A stretch of DNA of 64,000 nucleotides from Purshia tridentata (Eukaryota; Streptophyta; Magnoliopsida; Rosales; Rosaceae), in the NCBI GenBank assembly GCA_003254885.1, contig QANT01004401.1:26270-90269 (forward strand), read 5' to 3'. Of the stretch, positions 49,279-60,345 are shown piece after piece; positions within the stretch are counted from its first letter, which is position 1, and each line of letters begins with the position of its first letter. Made by a program: the position numbers and the translations under genes. The notes beneath the pieces are model-generated. The model ran no database searches, was not told the DNA's origin, and saw only the letters and a list, made by a program, of their open reading frames with translations.

Positions 49279-51586
49279 ATGCCGACCGAATTAGACAACT
49301 CCCCTACAGCTTCAGGAGAAGCTAGCGTTTCTTCCTCTGGTAACCAAGCTGCTCCTCCCAAACCCACCGCCAAGAAAAAGCGAAACCTGCCAGGAATGCC
49401 AGGTAGCTCAAAAAAAAAAAAGAAAAAAAAAAAGCCCCAAATCCATTNAGGTAGCTCAAAAAAAAAAAAAGAAAAAAAAAAGCCCCAAATCCATTTTTAT
49501 GCAAATTTTGATTGTCTTTGTCTGGTTTGTTAATTAGGTTTTTGGGTTTATTTTACTTTTTTGTGTTTTTGCAGATCCAGATGCAGAGGTGATTGCTCTG
49601 TCTCCCAAGACCCTTTTAGCCACAAACCGATTCGTTTGTGAAATTTGCAACAAAGGGTTTCAGAGGGATCAGAATCTGCAGCTTCATAGGCGTGGTCACA
49701 ATCTGCCTTGGAAGCTGAGGCAGAGGTCGAGCAAAGAGGTCAAGAAGAGAGTCTATGTCTGCCCTGAGCCTTCTTGTGTGCACCACGATCCATCTAGAGC
49801 TTTGGGTGATCTCACGGGAATAAAGAAGCACTTTTGCAGAAAGCACGGCGAGAAGAAGTGGAAATGCGACAAGTGCTCGAAGAAATATGCGGTTCAGTCG
49901 GATTGGAAAGCCCATTCCAAGATATGTGGTACCAGAGAGTACAAATGCGATTGTGGGACTTTGTTTTCAAGGTTCATCATCATCAAGCACTTATTTTTAT
50001 CTTGGAATTTTGTGTTTTTGAGCTTTTAACTTGTTGGGTTTTTTGGGTTGAAGAATCTTTTCTTTTGTTTTTTGGGTCTTTGAAGGAGGGATAGCTTTAT
50101 CACACACAGGGCTTTCTGTGATGCTCTGGCTGAGGAGAGTGCAAGAGCTCAGACTCCTCCTACTCAGACTCAAACTGCAGTGAATTTGAATTCAGAATCT
50201 GACCCAAAACTTCAAACTGTTAGTTCACCTCCACCACCACCCCCAGCTCCATACCAACCTACAGCTTCATCAGTTCCATCTCAGTCAGCTGGTGTATTAT
50301 CTTCAGCTATGCCTACTCAAAGTCCAGGTAAATATTAACCCAAATTGGAAAATTTTCAATCTTTTCAGTTGGGTTCTGTCGGATGTGTTTTAGTCTAAAC
50401 AATAAAATCTTTGTTATCTTCTATGTGTGTGTGTGTGTATGTGTCTTTCTCTTACCATGGATCTTGGAGTCTAGTAGTTTTTGTCTGTTATGATGTTTGT
50501 TGTCTACTGGGTGTGTATTATGGTATGGTAACTGATCAGAGACTTTGGGAATTTAACAAATTAATAAAAATAAGCTTCTCAGAGGTTTTCTATTAAACTT
50601 TAGTTTTCAAACTGTGCAGTCTCTATAAAGAGACAAGTGATTCAAAAGCTAAAAGGGAAGAGTAAGTGGGTTTAGAGAAAGGAACCCATTATTGATCTTG
50701 ATCCTCCTTTTCCTTCAAAAGTCTTTCATAAAGAAGGCCTTAACTTTCTAACTTTCTATGCCTGTATGTTTAAGTGACCCCTTTAATTTTTATCTTTTCT
50801 CCTTTAGTTGTAGTGGCAGAGTTGCCTGAAAATCCTGCACAAATTGTAGAAGAAGCGCCGGCTGTGACTGGTCGAAAGGGGAACTGTAGCAGCAGCAACA
50901 GCTCAAGCAGTAATGGCAGTACAAGCAGTAGTGTATTTGCAAGTTTATTTGCTTCCTCAACAACATCAGCAGGCTTGCAACCTCCTCAACCTCCTGCATT
51001 TACTGACTTAATGCGAGCCATGGGGCATCCAGATCGATCAACTGACCTAGCACCATCTTCTTCAGTAGAGCCTATTTCTCTTGGCCTCTCAACCAGCCAT
51101 TCCTCAATTTTTGGGACTGCAGGACAGGAGCGTAGGCAATATGCACCTCCACCACAACCAGCTATGTCTGCTACAGCACTTCTTCAGAAAGCTGCTCAAA
51201 TGGGTGCAGCAGCAACTAATGCATCGTTGCTTCGTGGGTTTGGCATCGTGTCCTCTTCATCTTCTGGGCAACAAGAGAGTATGCAATGGAATCAGCGGCA
51301 AGCAGAACCGGAAAGTAGTGCGTCAGTGGCTGCAGGGCTTGGACTTGGGCTTCCTTGTGATGGAGGTTCTCAGTGGAAGGAATTAATGATTGGAACTCCT
51401 TCAATGTTTGGTCCTAAGCAAACCACACTTGATCTTTTGGGATTGGGAATGGCTGCTGGTAATAGCGCCAATGGTGGCCTGTCAGCCCTAATTACATCCA
51501 TTGGTGGTGGCATAGATGTAGCTGCTGCAGCTGCATCCTTTGGAGGTGGAGAATATAGTGGTAAAGACTTGGCAAGCAGCTCATGA
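49279..51586 (+). CDS. INDETERMINATE-domain C2H2 zinc-finger transcription factor
   Basis: Four exons, 49279-49402, 49575-49971, 50086-50327 and 50808-51586, encode 513 aa. IDD proteins are plant nuclear DNA-binding regulators that often act with GRAS proteins. After a basic KKKR signal, the conserved block RNLPGMPDPDAEVIALSPKT leads into four fingers: FVCEICNKGF..H..H (about residue 61), YVCPEPSC...HHDPSRALGD (103), WKCDKCSKKYAVQSDWKAH (137) and YKCDCGTLFSRRDSFITHRA (163), the last spanning the exon 2/3 junction. C-terminal IDD motifs are present: MSATALLQKAAQMGA and TLDLLGLGM. The HFCRKHGEKKWKCDKC variant points to the ENY/GAF1 (IDD1/IDD2) branch rather than the HYYRKH branch; this is moderate. 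Intron 1 contains an assembly gap. Confidence 0.94.
49401..49495. other. Assembly artefact: duplicated 47-bp block around a single N
   Basis: The block AGGTAGCTC-A12-G-A10-GCCCC-AAATCCATT occurs just before the N at 49448 and again just after it. A one-base gap between identical ends suggests two overlapping contigs that were butted together without merging at a poly(A) run. It lies at the exon 1 donor, so the donor appears twice. Confidence 0.85.
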
Positions 51587-54099
51587 AATTGTAAAAGTTT
51601 GAAAGAACTCTTCTTCCATTTGACTTTAGGAAGGTGTACGGTGCAGGTTCATCTGGTATATGGAAAATTGATGCAAAATCAACAATGGCAAGACATACAT
51701 AAAAAATAAAAATAAATAACTGCCCTCATGGACGTAAGCAACAATCAGAACACGGGCAGTTGGGTCTTGTTTATTGTTCTGCTGCCTTGGTGACTAGGGT
51801 GAAAACGACTCTGTCTTGCTAGTGTAAGACTTTTGTGAAGCTAAACAACCGGAGACCATTTCTTCCCTCTATAGTTTAGCTTGGGGATGTGTAAGCTAGG
51901 AAAAAAAAGAAAAGGAATGGAAACATGTATGTCTTTGTGTAAGCTTAAGGTGATCATTTGGTGAATGAATGTGTATACTGCATGACATTCTTTAATTTTG
52001 TCAAGTTTCTCAAGCTAAGCCAACTGATAAGAGGCTCAGAATTTTAGCAATGGATTCATAGAACTAGGCATAGTAGTAGCCAGGTTGAATAGACTGATAC
52101 AGTTTGGGGCTGTTCTTGTAAATTACTGTTTCAATAGGCTGTAGTTTTAGGGCTCCTCGACTTGGTCAACCCTCCATCACTTTGTACTTGTAATTAAATT
52201 AAAGATTAAACTAGTATAATGTCCTTTTTGTCTTTAGGAATATTATTTTGGTTGGCATGTTGGTTTTGGGCAACTAAAAATATAAAATATCAGCTGGGAT
52301 TTTAATTACTTTAAGAAATTACAAGAAGTTACATGTACGAACTCATGTACATGGTCCCCCCCTAAAAGACAAAATTGAATTATTCTTCTTTTATATCCTG
52401 AAAGGGTCATGTGCATTCCATAATTCAGCATCCCATATTTGATTTCACATGAAACTTAGGGAACTGCAAACAATTTCACATATAAATCACATGAAACTTA
52501 GGGGTCTGCAAATAATTTCACATACAAATCACGTAAAATAGGGGACTGTCATTTGCATTCCCAGAGTACAAGGCACAGTCTTTGAAGACAAAAACTCAAT
52601 ACTACTTCTTTTAACATTTTTCATGCAAGCAAGTAAAAACATTAATGCTTAATTCTTTGCATATAAGGAGCTATTTGTTCTTACAAACCAATTATTGTCT
52701 TGCTTTTAACTTCACATAAAATCTAGGCACGCTTATGCTAAAGTCAATTGAAGGTTGATGTTTTATCAAAAGTTGATCACAATTATCCCAATTCCAAATA
52801 AATCCTCCTCCTCCTCCTCAAATAAGTATTTGGTTATATGTATATCCAGTTATTCTCTAGAGTGGTTAACCACAATTTTTTTTTTCAGATTCCAAGGAAC
52901 AAGTATTTGGCAATCGTACTCTCAATATTTAGTTTTTCAGTTTTATGTTAAGTTTTAATTATTAAATTTGAGGATCTAAAATCTCAAAATTAAATCCTAA
53001 CTTGTACTATTTACAAGCTCCATTTAATATTTTAAGAAGGTATGAGGTGAATTCATACCCTAACCCTTAAAAACAAATGGAAGAAGCAGTGTGTCAAGCG
53101 CTATAAGAAGTGTTCAGCTATTATATTTAAAATATTACTATATGCTCGACGCTGGATATTGGGAAAAAAAAAAGAAAAAAAAAAAGGCCTCATACGTCCT
53201 AGAGAAGCATTATATATATAAAAAGTATTAACATATCATTCGACTTGGAAAGCCCAATACTTTATGTTTGGTATCATGACTGTACACATTGTCAACCACA
53301 TCGTTTGCCTGCATGGAATAGGTCACTAAAACATTTAAAACAAAAAAAAAAAGAACAATAGATTGGAAAAATAATTTATATATAGGTTGTCAACCATGGG
53401 TAGCTTCATTGGTGTGTGTTACTAAGATATGAGCGAGACTGATGTGTTTGTTTTTTGTATCTACTATCATCTATCAAGTATTTGCAATTGCAGCCCCAAA
53501 AATAAAAAATGGTTTTTATTTTTTATTTTTTATGGGGTTACCCTAACCTAAGTTACCCACCCTACTCAAAGGGAGGTCCCAAGTCCCATAACTATACTTA
53601 CTGGACATGGCAGCCAAGTAATAATGCTAAACTTTTTACGGGAAATATGTTTTGTGTTTTTCTGATGTTTTGGATGGGAAATAATTTATTGTGGTCAGAG
53701 GATGGAGTTTGAGCCATAAATATATTGCAGCCATGGCCTGGACCACAATACCTAATTGGAAAACCTTGCAGTTGCAGCAGGTGAGTTTAAAGCCGAAGGT
53801 TGAAAAGTACATTGTAATTACCACTTCAAAGAGGACCTTGGATTAAAAAGCAAAATTAATGATAACGAATAAATTATTATGAGGATCATTATTGAAAGAA
53901 CAATTCGACCCTCAATTCTGTGTTAGAGGAAAAAATGAGAATTAACACAAAATGTAACAGCTTAAATATTTGAATGTTAAATAATTATGACCAACATTTG
54001 AATGTTGAAAAACGTTAGCAAGAAACGATAAACATTAGCAACAACTCTACTGTGCTGTCTAGCCTCCACGACGCTTTCAAACCCCAAAAAAAAAAAAGA

Positions 54100-54254
54100 A
54101 AGAAGAAAAAACTCATTCTTGTCTTTTTCTTCTGCTCCATGTTTGTTTGTCTTTAGCTTTATGTATTCATTGTANAGAAAAAAGAAAAAACTCATTCTTG
54201 TCTTTTTCTTCTGCTCCATGTTTGTTTGTCTTTAGCTTTATGTATTCATTGTAA
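54100..54254. other. Assembly artefact: duplicated block around a single N
   Basis: About 75 bp containing ACTCATTCTTGTCTTTTTCT, CTGCTCCATGTTTG and TATGTATTCATTGTA is present on both sides of the N at 54175. As at 49448, it is adjacent to a long A run and looks like an unmerged contig overlap. Confidence 0.85.
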
Positions 54255-55588
54255 GAGCAAATATTATGAATGAATCACGATTGCCTACAGGCTACAGCTA
54301 ACTACTATTTATCAAACTTAATAGAATTAATTATTTATGTTTTTTGAACAAAATCCCATTGTTTAGCTAACACAAAATAATTTAGGACCTTGGGTATGCC
54401 AATATTGGGAAGTTCATTACTTTATGCAGATAATGAATTGAGTATTGAGCATAGTACTAACATATAAATTATGGTTTTGGGTTTGTTAAAACAGGCACTG
54501 AGTGCTTCAAAGAGTAACCTGCTGCTTTGGTGACCTTTCCCTTATATGATTCATTGCCGGCCTATCAAATATGGTCAATATTTTACCTACAAGGCTACAA
54601 GTTCACTTTGCTTACATATGATTAACCATGTAATTAAGTGTTGTGTTGGTTATCCATTTGAGATCCCTTAATTTTAAGGAGTACATCGTTCTGGTGCAAT
54701 AGCTTAAGTTGTGAGACAATGGACCAACAATGTATATCACTCAAGCTAATATAATTTCTTACACTAAGTCTCATCCTATATGTAGAGAGACAAATCGACA
54801 TGACATACAATATAGATGCATTTCCACCTTGTAACGGTAAGAAATTAGTGCACATAAGTGAAGGATGGTAGTTGTAGGTTTCATATCTAGGAGTTAAAAA
54901 AATAGGGTTTCAAATCAAGGACCTCGGAAGTGATGGACTTATAACTCTAATACTATGTAAGACAACCCTTTAACCCGAGTTAATAATATTAATATTTATC
55001 AAATTAACTTCAATATCGTGCATTCACAATTTTTTTGTATTGGAGGGCCACGTGGCTAGTGCCCAAACCATATGGACCTTGTTGCCATGGCAAGGCCCAA
55101 ATCAAGAAAAAGCAAAGGCCCAAGTAGTTCCAAAATCTGAAAACTCAAACCGCACCTTTTTCTTGAAACCATGTTGCTTGCGTTTCATTGCTTTATCCGG
55201 ATATTCCTTAAAACTCAAACCGCACCTTTTTTGCTTCCCATTCTATTTCTTATCGGATTTGGGACCTACAGAACAAGATGGTACTGTACGGATGTGGCTC
55301 ACAATCTCACCCATCGCTTCAGCATGGTAGCTCACCCACCAACCACACATCTACACGTCACCCACCTCTCAGTCTGTGGCGTAGCTTCACCGTCAAATAC
55401 CAGACATTTAAATCGAAAGGTCACAGTTGGCGAACCTCTAATAAATACAAAAATTATGATTTAACTTAGAAAGTAATTAATTAAACATTAAATTCCCAAA
55501 CTACCCCTTCCAGGACACTTTGAAATGAACGGAACCTAGGATTCCTGCCAAGTTCGTCCAGGTTATTTTGGTCCCAAAATTCAAACTT

Positions 55589-55631
55589 TATCCCAAAACT
55601 TCTTTTTTTTTGGCCAAGTATCCCAAAACTT
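55589..55631 (-). repeat. Micro-insertion, reverse orientation, 13-bp target duplication
   Basis: TATCCCAAAACTT occurs at 55589-55601 and 55619-55631. Between them lies C, a T run and TGGCCAAG, which on the minus strand reads CTTGGCCA plus poly(A), the same tail as at 46011. Confidence 0.6.
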
Positions 55632-56391
55632 ATTAATAAGCAAAATATGACAATAGTAGCTGAGAGCTTTTTGTTCTTTTCTTGTTTCTGGCTGAAGCTT
55701 TCCCTCCCACGTGTTCTCTCTGCCCATTTTGTGAACCTTACGCGCCTAACCCACATAACCCACAACGCAAAATTCAAAGAGAGACAGTGAGAAACATTGG
55801 GGAAAAAGAAGCTCCGGAGATTGAATCGGCGAAGACTGGTGTATTCGGTGCTTCGTTGAGCAAATGCTATCTCTTGGTTCAGATTGAGGGTTCTGGTATC
55901 GATTGCCTGCCACGCCTTTATCACTTCCAAACGGTGCGATTTTGTTTATGCTTTTTCACTGCTTTCACATGTCATAGCAATGCTTTCATGCTTCAAGTTC
56001 GAGTTTTTTTATTCATTTTGATATGGGATTTATGGAAATGTTGTGTTTTGGCTCTGAAATCGATTTCTAGAGAGGATTAAGATTTGAAGCTTCCAAGATA
56101 ATAAATTTTGCTATTTTTGGTTGAAAATGAAAGTTGGGGTATGTACCAGCAATGCTATTATGCATGCAGTTAAAAAGTTCACATCTTTGTGATAAAATTA
56201 AAATTTTTGTTCCCATTTCAGGTTACACAGCCTGCACCTTACCGTGTTGAAACAGTCAGCAGTAGTAGCTTTTAGGTTAATGTGGTAAATAGATGTGGGA
56301 GTGATGAGATTTTATCTTCTATATCAAACTTCAGATTGGGTTTTCTTTAAGAAAGTAAATGAATCAAGGATATTTTGCATAAGGGGCTAAA

Positions 56392-59300
56392 ATGAAGGCT
56401 GGGATACTCGCAAAGGTGAACACTACTGTATATTCCGGATTTTGGAGAGTAACTAGGGGGAGCGGGCAGCAAAATTTGAAAAATTTACTACCTGGTCAGC
56501 GGAAACTGTTGTCTCAAAATTCAGGGTTGTCTCGTTCTTTACATTCAAACCTTTTGATACCTGACACTGCTAGATATAGTTGTGGCCGCTTGCATAAGGG
56601 AAAATCTATGGCTGCTTCAAACTCAAAAGCAGCTGTCTTCGGAGAAGTTTTTGTTGATGACTTAATTGGAAGTTGTGGGAATGGATTTGACTTCACAAAG
56701 CCGACTGGTGTCTTTTTCAATGATAGAAATCGTAGCACTTTCCTGAAAGCTAGGTTGAGTTTGAAAAAAAAGGAATCATTCAACAGTCATCTAGTTTCTA
56801 GGCATGTTGGACCTTGGTTGAGGAATCTTCATACTTCATCTTCCCTGTGCTACGCTGCTGGTGCTGCTCATGATGTGTCATTTGATGGCAACTCTAGTGA
56901 TGAACAGCTTGCAAATTCTACCATACTGTCTGACCAGTATGTGCTCTCATCTGTTCTTAATTTGATTCTTTCATTGTTTGGTTGTTGTTGTTGTTGTTGT
57001 TGTTTTTGGTTATCTTAGAATCTTCATTGTCCTGTCATTTTCTCAGCACTCACAGAGTGGTCTGTTTTGTTTGGAATGCAATTAAGAGTTATCCTCTGTG
57101 CAGGTCTGCGCTCACATATTAATTTATTCATATAAAACAATATGAGTTTGGTAAGATCCCCAGTAGGGAAGAACAAATGGGATTGATTAGTGTTTACCAT
57201 TTGAAATGAGCTAAAAGCACTTTCTAGAACCAATATAGTTGATTGGAGAGTTTGGAATCCTCAGTGCTCATATATATTGCTTGCTTTCATTTTCAGAACT
57301 ATTTTGGGAGCCAGAACTCTGAAGTTACTTTCAGGATCATGTTACCTCCCACATCCTGATAAGGAAGCGACAGGAGGAGAGGATGCCCACTTTATTTGTG
57401 AAGATGCACAAGCAATTGGTGTAGCAGATGGTGTGGGTGGATGGGCAGATGTTGGTGTTGATTCAGGCCAATTTTCTCGTGAACTTATGTCGCATTCTGT
57501 AATGGCAATTCAAGAGGAGCCTAAGGGTTGCTTTGACCCCGCCAAGGTGTTAGAGAAGGCCCACTCATGTACCAAATCAAAGGGTTCCTCGACAGCTTGC
57601 ATCATTGGTCTTACAGAGAAGGTTTGTTACTTTTCATTTTGACCAACCATTTGTGCTAATTTATAAAATTTACTGTTGGGATGCTTTTTCCTTTTAACTG
57701 CGTCAGGAAATATGTGATCTGGTTTCTAGAGGTAAGCATGTGAATTTATTTTGACTTAGTTATGGATACGATTCAAGAGCCTGCTCACAGTCCTAAACCA
57801 TTCTACCATACTTGATATGTTGAACAATAAATTGATGAGCACCTAAGGACTCTCAAAGTATTGGTTTGACAATACTCATCTCTTGTATTGTTACAGTATG
57901 GTTTATTTAGCAGTTTTACATGGTTTGACTGGTCTGTCTTCCTTAATGTGAAAGCATGTTTCAATTGGAGCACTCCGTTTCAATGGGTGAAGTTCATAAT
58001 TATGTGCCTGGAATTATTGCATAGTACTGACAACCTTTCAATCTAGTGGGTTGCTGTCTTCCATATACAAATTCATTGCTGAATTTTCACTTAGTATGTA
58101 GAGTTACAAGCTAATGGTAAAAAAAATGTAGAGTTACAAGCCTTAATAATATATAAGTGCAAGTCTATTAACTATCTCAAATAATCTTGAAACAAGAGTG
58201 TATAATGGAGGTTAAACATAGGCTGCAGATGCCCAACCCTAGTGATTGGAACTTGGCCAGAATGCATGACAGAAGTTTCTAGTACATCTATTCGATCAAA
58301 TTTTCCTGTGTGAAATTACATGATTTTGTTCGTTCTGTGCACTTGGGATGTTTGGTTTCTTGAGAATAGAAAACCCAGGAGATGTTTACATAAATTTAGT
58401 CTGAACATGTTTTCTCAACTGGTTTTATTCTTTTAACAGGGGCTACAAGCTATCAATCTTGGGGACAGTGGATTCATAGTGGTTAGAGATGGATGCACCA
58501 TCTTCCGGTCCCCTGTGCAGCAGCATGGCTTCAATTTTACATATCAGCTGGAAACTGGTAGTGGGGCTGATCTACCAAGCTCTGGTCAGGTCAGTGAATA
58601 TGCATCTCATTCATTACCAAAAATCATCTTTAAAGTATTGAGCATGATACCTAGTTTATATGTTTGTTTTAGTCTCTAGGTAATAAAATTACAAGTCTGC
58701 AAGATAATTTTACTTGTTTAAAATGTACATTCTCTAAAATGCTGCCTATGATTGTGGTGGAGATTGGAGTGTGTACTGCATAGGAGAATGTTTGTAGTGG
58801 AGACTGGAGCGTGTACTGCATAGGAGAATTTTTGTGGTGCAAAATATTTAATGCAGTGAACTAATGAATTAGGCTTAAGATCTGATATCCTGTGATTTTG
58901 TAAATCCAAAATTTTGAATTCTTTGAGAGCTCAAAGGTTGTTCTCCAAATCATTTTTGACTTTGCTGAGATGGCAACTAAATAATGCTTCTTGAAAAATA
59001 TAGGAATGGATGTGTTACGATTTTCCATGTCATGCATTTATATTGAGGGTAAAAGACTTAAAATGCTCAGACCAAATTGGCATCTAACTGGGGCTCTATG
59101 TGCACCAGGTCTTTTTGATTCCTGTTGCCCCAGGGGATGTGATTGTTGCGGGAACCGATGGGTTATTTGACAACTTGTATAATAATGAGGTTAATGCTGT
59201 TGTTGTTCATGCTGTAAGAACTGGCTTGGAACCACAAGTAACTGCTCAGAAGATCGCAGCTCTGGCACGCCAGAGGGCAGTAGATAAGAACAGGCAGACA

Positions 59301-59405
59301 CCATTCTCTACAGCTGCTCAAGAGGCCGGGTTCCGTTACTACGGAGGCAAGCTTGATGACATTACTGTTGTGGTGTCCTATATAACTAGTTCCACTAATA
59401 TATGA
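56392..59405 (+). CDS. PP2C-type protein phosphatase (PP2C55-like)
   Basis: Four coding exons, 56392-56936, 57297-57621, 58440-58589 and 59109-59405, encode 438 aa. PP2C enzymes remove phosphate from Ser/Thr using two metal ions bound by Asp residues. The catalytic domain spans residues 190-432: GGEDAHF (D211), GVADGVGGWAD (D226), STACIIGL, LGDSGFIVVRDG, GTDGLFDN (D357) and KLDDITVVVSYI (D423/D424), so the metal-binding set is intact. The compact domain with YYGGKLDDIT fits the SpoIIE/PTC7-like branch (Arabidopsis PP2C55, PP2C80, PBCP). The first 180 residues are poorly conserved and basic/Ser-rich (SRSLHSNLL, WLRNLHTSSSLC), which fits an organelle-targeting extension; location is inference. 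Start chosen as the first ATG in frame, preceded by a long leader. Confidence 0.92.
58096..58141 (+). repeat. Micro-insertion in PP2C intron 2, 16-bp target duplication
   Basis: ATGTAGAGTTACAAGC occurs at 58096-58111 and 58126-58141 and flanks TAATGGTAAAAAAA. Confidence 0.6.
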
Positions 59406-59563
59406 GAGAGTAAGTCTCTCTTATCCGGGGTAGAGAACCCATTTCCCTTGTATATTTTTTCTCTCATTTCTTCTTTTTGTAACGATATGGGGATTAGAAG
59501 CCCATTACTCTGTTTTGCCATGAGACCTAGAGGGAGTTGTGTTACGTTTGTTATTTCTATTTC

Positions 59564-59686
59564 TATTTTTAGATATTATCTTGACTAGTGTCGCATCTTT
59601 CCCTTATTTTTAGATATTATCTTGTCTAGTGTTGCATCTTTCCCCTATTTTTAGATATTATCTTGACTAGTGTCGCATCTTTCCTT
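59564..59686. repeat. 41-bp tandem repeat, three copies
   Basis: Units begin TATTTTTAGATATTATCTTG at 59564, 59605 and 59646 and continue (A/T)CTAGTGT(C/T)GCATCTTTCC. Copies 1 and 3 are closest. It sits about 160 bp after the PP2C stop codon. Confidence 0.9.
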
Positions 59687-60070
59687 TGTAATTCTTGACT
59701 TGAATCTAAAATGCTTGGGAAAAGTGTTGCACATACGCTGAAGTCCACGGCAGACTTGTGCTCGGAAAACATTGAACTTTCAGACTTCAAAACACGTTCT
59801 ATTTCACTTATTCTCAGAGGGGTTTCCCTTATATTTCTAAACCAAATCAACTGTCCATTCAAATTTGGAATGAGCGGTTAGGATTTTGCTGGAAATACTT
59901 CTTGATAAAGATTCACGCCTCGTTAAAATGATTGAAAATGACTCATTTTCAGATTTCAGTTGCAAAGACTTTGTCTGCAGAATACTTCCCATCTAAAATT
60001 ATTTCGATTTTTTTTTTCTAATCCGCAATAAAATTTTTTCTAATTTAGGCCATAGATGAGAAAAATGTAA

Positions 60071-60332
60071 CAGAACTTGAGACAAAGCAGGCAACAAAAG
60101 AGATGTTATTATATTCGGAAGCATGCATAAACTAAGACTCAAAAAACAGAATTGGCTAAAAAAAAAAAAAACTCAAAAACAGAGTAGCCGAGCCAACCAA
60201 CAGAACTTGAGACAAAGCAGGCAACAAAAGAGATATTATTATATTCAGAAGCATGCATAAACTAAGACTCAAAAAACAGAATTGGCTAAAAAAAAAAAAA
60301 AAACTCAAAAACAGAGTAGCCGAGCCAACCAA
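60071..60332. repeat. 130-bp tandem duplication just downstream of the cupin gene
   Basis: CAGAACTTGAGACAAAGCAG begins at 60071 and again at 60201. The two copies differ by two substitutions and the length of an A run, so the event is recent. The second copy ends 14 bp from the cupin stop codon. Confidence 0.9.
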
Positions 60333-60345
60333 AGAGATAGATCAA

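Larger units (their letters stand above)
51587..56391. other. Stretch between IDD and PP2C genes
   Basis: Starts with the IDD 3' untranslated region (to about 52210), then AT-rich DNA. A second single-N assembly gap lies at 54175 and a micro-insertion at 55589-55631. From about 55700 the sequence probably belongs to the 5' untranslated region and leader introns of the PP2C gene, but I cannot fix exon borders. Confidence 0.5.
59406..60345. other. Stretch between PP2C and cupin 3' ends
   Basis: The two genes converge. Contains the PP2C 3' untranslated region with a 41-bp triplicate (59564-59686) and, on the cupin side, a 130-bp tandem duplication (60071-60332). Confidence 0.6.
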
